The translations under genes and the position numbers were made by a program. The notes beneath the pieces were generated by a model. That model was not told the origin of the DNA. It did no database searches and worked only from the letters and a program-made list of their open reading frames with translations. Of a stretch of 64,000 nt of DNA, positions 58,093 to 64,000 are shown one piece after another (within the stretch, counting starts at the first letter, position 1; each line of letters opens with the position of its first letter). The stretch is taken from the NCBI GenBank assembly GCA_021399445.1, contig JAJTUQ010000003.1, forward strand, positions 7,626,001-7,690,000. Direction: 5' to 3'. This DNA comes from Xylogone sp. PMI_703 (Eukaryota; Ascomycota; Leotiomycetes).

Positions 58093-59886
58093 TCGCGAAG
58101 ATCCTGTTTTGATGCCATATATCTGTACGTAATGTGTTCTGCAGCGAAAAGGAGCATGGGAAATAGATATTTTTTAAAGAGGAGAATCGATAGGAAACGT
58201 AGGAGACATGCAGAGGTTCGTCCGGCAGATCAATTGGAGTTCTGTATCAATGTCCTGTAATACAAGATGGCCGTTCGACAGTCGTGTACTTCTGGAGGGA
58301 GAACTGTCCCCAACCATAGCTGCGAGTCCTTCGACATCATTAGTTCGGCTAAAAGTATGGTTAACTCTCGAGTAATAGCAAACCTCTCGGCTTGTTTAAG
58401 CCTCTGCGTTGCTACCAAACCGCGTCGGGGAAGCCAAGTCAAGCGTTACAGTCACGATAGCAATGTGACCATTGTCCGCAGTTGTTCGCAATAAGAAAAG
58501 AGCATGTTTGGCCAGGGAGAGCGCGCCTGGACAATTGGCTAAGTTCGAAGAGATATGTGTGGCAGCCAGCTTATCGCAGGCTCCATCCACCTACGATAGC
58601 AATCGATAATGCCGAGGGGAAGGGCAACGTCTCACAAGATGGGCGAGACTCCGCGTGCGGTTCCATAGCTTTCCATTTTTTCCCTTTGCACGGCTCAATT
58701 GACCCACCGGGTCAGTCGCTGACGTGCCGGCCAGAGGAGATGGCAGAACGGTTGCAAATCTTTGAGTGAGGCAAAGCTTTATCTGCTTCAGCTGTCGAGG
58801 CTGCGCAGCCTGGTCTTGCCGGGAGAGGTGCGAGAGAGGGGAAGAGGGGACTTGCAGGGCCCGCCAGGTCCGCAACACTGCGGTGGACGAGCTCCACGGC
58901 GGCATGACCGTAGGCTTGGCCAACCAAAGCTGCCCTCGGCATGGACCTGCAGAAGCCAGACTGCCGTGCTGCTGGAGGATGAAGCGCTCAGGACGGATGA
59001 AGGCGCAAAAGGAGCCAGGGAGGGCTTTTTATACGCCTCGTCCAGCAGTCTGGATCTCCTGCTGCAGGATTTTATAGGGACATCGCGGTTGCAGCAGTTG
59101 ACTTGGCTTGCTGCCCTCACCCAACCAATCATTGGCGCGCCTAATACATGACAACTGAGGTGGGATACTTTGGATACCTCAGGCCTTAACGCACGTGTCC
59201 CATCCGCAACCCAAGGCTCCCCTTCGTCATCGACAACGTCGTTCCTGACATGCGCACCAATCAAGGACACCTTCTACTCTGCAGCGATTCTGCTTGCTGC
59301 GAACATCTGCCCCCAATTCTGCTCCTCTGCGGTGCAGAGCGGTATCAAGAACGTGTCAGCACCTGCGTTGGACCTGGCAGCTCTGCCGGCATTAATGGGA
59401 TCTGCTGGTGCACAACAAGCAAAACCCATCACGAACCCCCTCGAGACACTGGATGCAGAGCCCACTCCTCTGAGCTGTGTATTTAGCCGCGACGTTTTAT
59501 CCAGCAGTGCGTGGTGGCGGTGGGGTCCAGCACGGCGCCTGCCCCACCAGCCTGCGCGCGTTCTGCCAGTGACATCAGCCTATGTGAAGGAGCACCATGG
59601 TTATTTGGATGCTTCATATTATCCACTACACCAGAATCTCCTTCCAGGCCCGCCAGCAATTGGACCGATGCTCTCGTCCGTCTCCATCCTGTGCCCAAAT
59701 CTTCGGATGGGCTGCGTCCGCCGCCACCAGCAATCTCTCCGATCCCGTTACCATGCGCCTGGCAAAGGTATTTAAGACTTCCAGTCAGCCAGCCTGTGGT
59801 TGAGAGAAAACCATATCGAACTGCTCCTCTACCTTTCTCTCTGCTACCTTCCGCCCGCGTGAAAGGTCGTCAAGGCGTGCTTGTAT
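58093..59886. other. GC-rich promoter region of the aldo-keto reductase gene
   Basis: About 1.8 kb without a supported gene. From 58.7 to 59.8 kb the sequence is GC-rich with long spurious frames on both strands. It holds the inverted repeat listed below, a CACGTG at 59194-59199 and a TATTTAA box near 59770, about 115 bp upstream of the first coding exon. Confidence 0.5.
58700..58714. promoter_or_regulatory. Inverted repeat TGACCC-N3-GGGTCA
   Basis: A perfect 6-bp inverted repeat with a three-base spacer, TGACCCACCGGGTCA. The size and symmetry are those of a site for a dimeric regulator such as a zinc-cluster protein. It lies about 1.2 kb upstream of the first coding exon of the reductase. 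Confidence 0.4.
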
Positions 59887-61278
59887 ATGCCCTCTCTGCG
59901 CATTCTCCCACGGTAAGCACCCCGCCTTCAGGGAAAAAGATTTTTGAGAAGCTACCCCACCTTCCACCGAAAACCAGAGCAGAAAAGCAGTTCTATTTTT
60001 CTGATGAGAACAGGCAGGTTGGAATTTGGACTAACAGCGTTCCCAGTCATATTCCTGCTGCTCTATTCTGCTCTCGAGCTTCAATTGCACGCCCCGTCGT
60101 TGCTGTCAAAGCTCCTTCAACCTTCTTTGCACCAGCACAGCGCCTCAGGAATTTCTCCCTAAGCTCCAAGTTTCAGCAAGCCGCAGCTATGGCCACTCCT
60201 CAAATCAAGCTCAACAGCGGGCACTCTATGCCCCAGGTTGGTTTCGGTCTCTGGAAAGTCGACAACGCCACCTGCGCCGACACTGTATACAATGCCATCA
60301 AGACCGGCTACCGATTGTTTGACGGAGCATGCGGTATGATATCATAAAGCGTTCCATATTCTGGCTCCGGAACCTAGGCTAATCAGGTGACTTGCAGACT
60401 ATGGTAACGAGAAAGAGGCTGGAGAGGGTGTTGCGCGGGCAATCAAAGATGGCCTGGTCAAGCGTGAAGACCTCTTCATCGTGAGCAAGCTTTGGAATAC
60501 TTTCCATGACGGCGATAAGGTTGAGCCTATCTGCAGAAAGCAGCTCGCTGACTGGGGTGTTGACTACTTTGACCTGTTTATTGTCCACTTCCCAGTCGCC
60601 CTGAAATACGTAGATCCATCCGTTCGGTATCCACCTGGATGGAATTACGATGGGAAGAGCGAGGTGGTCCTCAGCAATGCTACTATCCAAGAGACCTGGA
60701 CTGCAATGGAATCATTGGTAGAGAAGGGATTGACCAAGTCGATTGGTATTTCCAACTTCCAAGGTTCTCTCATCTTGGATCTGCTCAGATACGCCAAGAT
60801 TCGCCCTGCGACTCTCCAGATTGAACATCACCCATACCTTGTCCAGCCAACCTTGCTCAAGCTCGCTGAGTCTGAGGGTATTGCGGTGACTGCATACTCA
60901 TCCTTCGGCCCGCAGTCGTTTGTGGAGCTAGACTGGCAGAAGGCAAAGGACTGCCCAGTGCTTTTCGAGCACCCCACAATCACTGATCTGGCCAAGAAAT
61001 ACAACAAGACCCCAGCTCAGGTCTTATTACGATGGAGCACACAGAGAGGTCTTGCCGTCATCCCCAAGAGCAACAACCAGCAACGCCTAGTACAGAACCT
61101 TGAGGTCACAAACTTTGATCTTACAAAAGAAGAAATTGATTCTATCAGTGCTCTTGACCGAAACCTAAGATTCAACAACCCAACAGATGTAAGCTTCTCC
61201 TCATCCCAACCATTTTCATTTTGTCAGGACAAACCTAACAACCACTAGTATCTCGGAACACTGCATATCTTTGCGTAA
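59887..61278 (+). CDS. XYL1: D-xylose reductase-type aldo-keto reductase
   Basis: An NAD(P)H-dependent aldo-keto reductase closely matching fungal xylose reductases, which reduce D-xylose to xylitol. The core is encoded from an ATG at 60189 in exons ..60333, 60398..61188 and 61249..61278, giving 321 residues, the family's normal length. Motifs: [33 protein letters not shown] (catalytic Asp and Tyr), [14 protein letters not shown] (Lys), [17 protein letters not shown] (His), [10 protein letters not shown] and the coenzyme loop [16 protein letters not shown]. The final exon encodes YLGTLHIFA. An upstream exon (59887..59912) spliced to 60047 extends the frame by 56 residues with no acidic residue and an RNFS motif, resembling a mitochondrial presequence. 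The 321-residue cytosolic form is certain; the extended form is a strong inference. Confidence 0.9.
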
Positions 61279-61568
61279 AGAAAGGCATGAAGGATTTTTA
61301 TTATGTCCATACAGTTTAAAATGCCTTTTCCCTTCGTGTATCTAGCTAGTCCATCACGAGCAATAACTCGTGACATGATATCCGAGAATGTTAGATAAAT
61401 TAATGCACCATATGCAGTATACCTTTTTAACTTTTATGAGGTAGCGTGTCTCTTACTGCTGTAAGAAGTGTAGCCTCCAAGAACACCATGAGCTTTATTA
61501 TTTCGCACGTGATGGGTGGCCTAATGATGCATTGACTCTATTTACCCCCAAATCCCTCCCACCTGTGC

Positions 61569-62801
61569 TCACGAGGCCCGGACGAATGCTAGGATTTTGT
61601 TAGTTTGTAGGAAGATTTCTTGCACAAGGGAATAACTCACTTGCATCGATTTGTATTACCTGTGGCAACGCTAATCGCACCTTATTCCGATATAGTGCGG
61701 GGCTTTTAAGCTGTAAAGGATTTCCTTCAAAGTAGACTGTCGTAAGATTCTTCTTGTCCGCTAGCTCACTTTCTACTTCGGCGAAGTCATTTATCTGGTT
61801 ATAACTGGCCCATACCTCTTCTAACTGCTCCAAGTGTTTCAATCCCTGAAGAGATGGGATCTGATTACTAGAGATGTCCAGAACACGAAGTTTAGGAACA
61901 TTATCCAGCCCAGATAGTGAAGTGATAGCGTTATGGGAGATATATAATTCCTCGAGGTTTTCTAGGCCATCCAACCCCGTGATCTCCCGAATGCGGTTGG
62001 ACTGGATCGAGAGTATTTTGAGCTTCTTGAGAGTTTCCAACCCTGAAATATGGGTAATCTTGTTTTTTCCGAGCCATAGTTCTTCTAATCCTTCCAAGGT
62101 CTCTAGATTCTGTATTTCTCGTATTCTATTTGCCGCTAATTCAAGGTTCCGAAGATTATGGAGGCCGGCAAGGCCATCAATTGTGCCTATCTTATTCTGC
62201 ACAAAATATAGGTCAGTAAGCCCTGTCAAATGATCGACTCTCTTGATGTGCTTGATCTTATTAAAGGAAAGATCCAAGCTCTTCAGATTTGTAAGCTCCT
62301 CCAAGCCTCGAATATGAGATATCAGATTATCGTACAGGTCGAGATCTTCAAGCGTAGAGGCGAGTACAGATAGGCCCTCAATTTCGGTTATAATATTCTG
62401 GCGGAGGCAGAGTCGCATGACAGATTTGAATCTCTCAAGCTTGAGTAGTCCAATAGATGATATGCGAGAATGTGAACAGTCGATCTCCTCGGTATCGACA
62501 GGATAGTCGTCCAGAAGATCTGGCCAAGTACAAAGTATTATTAGTAAATAGCCCCGCATTTGGAGAAGCCGAAAGTACCTTCGTCTGCATCAATAAGCTC
62601 TCCGGGGATCACATTGTCTTCGTCCGAATATTCTGGATCTGAGAGAGCTTCTGGATTTGCTAGCTCGAGTTTCTTATCCATCCGCAGCTTCCCATCCCAG
62701 CCGGTCGTGCTTCGAGGTGGTCCACCTTTCAAGGAGCCGCCATTCTCCTCTGCATCGATGGAGATGTGCGCTGAGGTATGCTGTTTCTCCTCCTCCGACA
62801 T
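61569..62801 (-). CDS. SDS22: Protein phosphatase 1 regulator SDS22
   Basis: A leucine-rich-repeat regulatory subunit of protein phosphatase 1 (Glc7), active in the nucleus and in mitosis. Three exons (62801..62579, 62519..61641, 61588..61569) give 373 residues. The N-terminal 75 residues are hydrophilic. About eleven tandem 22-residue SDS22-type repeats follow, for example LEDLDLYDNLISHIRGLEEL, LRNLELAANRIREIQNLETL and LRVLDISSNQIPSLQGLKHL. The LRR cap ends LTTVYFEGNPLQ...YRNKVRLALPQV, and the 20-bp last exon supplies IDATFVRAS, the conserved SDS22 terminus. It is divergent from the alpha/beta hydrolase, with about 270 bp between start codons. Confidence 0.96.
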
Positions 62802-63072
62802 TTTGAAGACGTGGGTTTCTGGAGCTTGCTTGGATTTATTTTATCAGATTTCAGGCCATGACTTGTTGCTGGCTTCTCGATTTCAGGGAACACAGGGAGA
62901 GTGTTGCGACAGCTTTAAGGAAATCAGATAGTGGAGGGGCTATTTATGAAGCGAAGAATCGGCGGCAACGTCATGATACCCGTAGCGGAAAATACAGTAA
63001 CCTCGAAAGGTCCCACAACACTGCGTCACATCGCACACAACCTCAACCTGGAGCTTCATAACTGAGAATGTG

Positions 63073-64000
63073 ATGCGACGCTCCATCTTGCAAAGACGGC
63101 TCCTACGGCAATGTAGTCTCAATCTAATTCAGCTGGACACTTTGTGCGCGAGGCGTACCCGGCTCTTTTCACATCAACATGATCGTGGGCTGGTCTCGAT
63201 CTCCGGAATACTCGTTCCTCCTCTGGTATTCGGCGGCTTGCTGATTACACTATGGTCCTGGAAATGCGCCATGATGATACTCTTTCAGAATAAAATCATC
63301 TATATGCCTGGATTACCACCTAATGCAAGGCGCGAACAGATTGAGGACTACAAGCACCAATGCAGCGGAATATTATGGAGGGAGGAGAATACCATCGCTG
63401 CTGACGGCACACGACTCAGTTTGTGTGCGACTACTGTGAATGATATCCCGCAAATGGCAGGAATAGAAGAGAGAGTATACATTCTCTACTTCCAAGGTCA
63501 CTAGTTAAAGCACGTCTCGATGAGAACACCAACACTGATCAAACATCTAGGAAATGCATCCTCCATTCCCCCACGACTGCCATTTATCTCCCCAGTTTTA
63601 CGGATTCTCCAAGAAAAAGCAGTCAATCACAAGCGTTCGATTTCATACACATTTGTTTGCTGCAGCTATCGAGGATATTGGAAGTCAGATGGCCGACCTT
63701 CAGAAAAGGGCCTTGCAAAGGATGCAGAAGCCGCCATGGGGTGGATACAGGAACACAATCGTAGACTTGGACATCATTCTCGCTCAGGAAGAGTCGAAGA
63801 TCGACCGATCGCACTTGTTCTATGGGGTCAGAGCATAGGAGCGGGAGTTGCGACCGGATTAGCTGCCCAGAGTTCAGTAGTTGCAGGGAAATTTTCACTG
63901 AAGGCACTTATCCTGGAGACGCCTTTCATCAGCGTGAGAACGATGCTGGAGACTCTCTATCCCCAGAAATGGCTTCCCTACCGTTACCTGTGGCCGTTCT
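63073..64000 (+). CDS. Alpha/beta hydrolase (BEM46/ABHD13-like), 3' end missing
   Basis: Exon 1 (63073..63496) joins exon 2 (63551..) and the gene runs off the window. The first in-frame ATG is at 63073. The N-terminus is basic, then a hydrophobic segment (about residues 41-62, ISGILVPPLVFGGLLITLW) suggests a membrane anchor. It is followed by FQNKIIYMPGLPPNARRE, typical of the BEM46/ABHD13 and related lipase-like hydrolases. The spliced YFQGNASSIPPRLPF carries the start of the fold, CSYRGYWKSDGRPSEKGLAK gives the oxyanion region, and the nucleophile elbow is WGQSIGAG (GxSxG). The acid and His of the triad would lie beyond the right edge. The substrate is unknown. Confidence 0.88.

Noticed and set aside
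59170..59775. A 201-codon frame on the + strand upstream of the reductase
   Set aside because: It lies in GC-rich sequence where long frames occur in several frames on both strands. It has no conserved motif, and overlaps the promoter of a well-supported gene.

Overview
The window is fungal nuclear DNA, almost certainly from a filamentous ascomycete (Pezizomycotina). Genes are split by short introns of about 38-150 bp with GTANGN donors, CTAAC/CTAAT/CTGAC-like branch sites and YAG acceptors. The families fit this too: a Zn(II)2Cys6 regulator, a 2EXR protein, fused trifunctional HIS4, lipin with an acidic tail, an ABCD peroxisomal half-transporter and a xylose reductase-type aldo-keto reductase. 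Protein similarity remembered from the families and the AT-rich/GC-rich mosaic suggest a leotiomycete, but this is only an impression. Exon coordinates were reconstructed by hand from splice signals and checked for reading-frame continuity.

Layout. 1-3 kb: the 5' part of a Zn2Cys6 regulator and an orphan 628-aa protein. 3-8.2 kb: an AT-rich gene-poor stretch with at least one decayed coding relic. 8.2-9.3 kb: a zinc-independent MDR reductase. 9.65-12.4 kb: mitochondrial processing peptidase beta and succinate dehydrogenase subunit D, divergent from a 306-bp promoter. 13.2-15.7 kb: lipin (phosphatidate phosphatase). 15.7-22.6 kb: mostly non-coding, with one small VOC/glyoxalase-fold gene. 22.65-27.5 kb: a membrane-anchored fibronectin-III/coiled-coil protein and a 2EXR protein. 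27.6-32.1 kb: HIS4 and TAF9, divergent. 34.5-36.0 kb: a secreted GH5 exo-beta-1,3-glucanase. 36.7-39.3 kb: an orphan disordered protein. 39.8-44.2 kb: a large glycosyltransferase with a VPS13-like segment and several ubiquitin-interacting motifs. 45.7-46.5 kb: SEC61 beta. 47.3-49.3 kb: a PSR1/2-type plasma-membrane phosphatase. 49.3-53.1 kb: a long non-coding zone with recurrent GTAC/CTGTA motifs. 53.1-55.7 kb: the ABCD transporter. 56.9-58.1 kb: an orphan single-pass membrane protein. 59.9-61.3 kb: the aldo-keto reductase, with a probable mitochondrial-targeting upstream exon. 61.6-62.8 kb: SDS22. 63.1 kb to the end: an alpha/beta hydrolase cut by the window edge.

Most genes are unrelated housekeeping functions and I see no biosynthetic cluster, CRISPR array, tRNA, rRNA or intact transposon. 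The least ordinary items are the UIM-bearing glycosyltransferase fusion, the hidden presequence exon of the xylose reductase, and the repetitive GTAC motif zones in long promoters.
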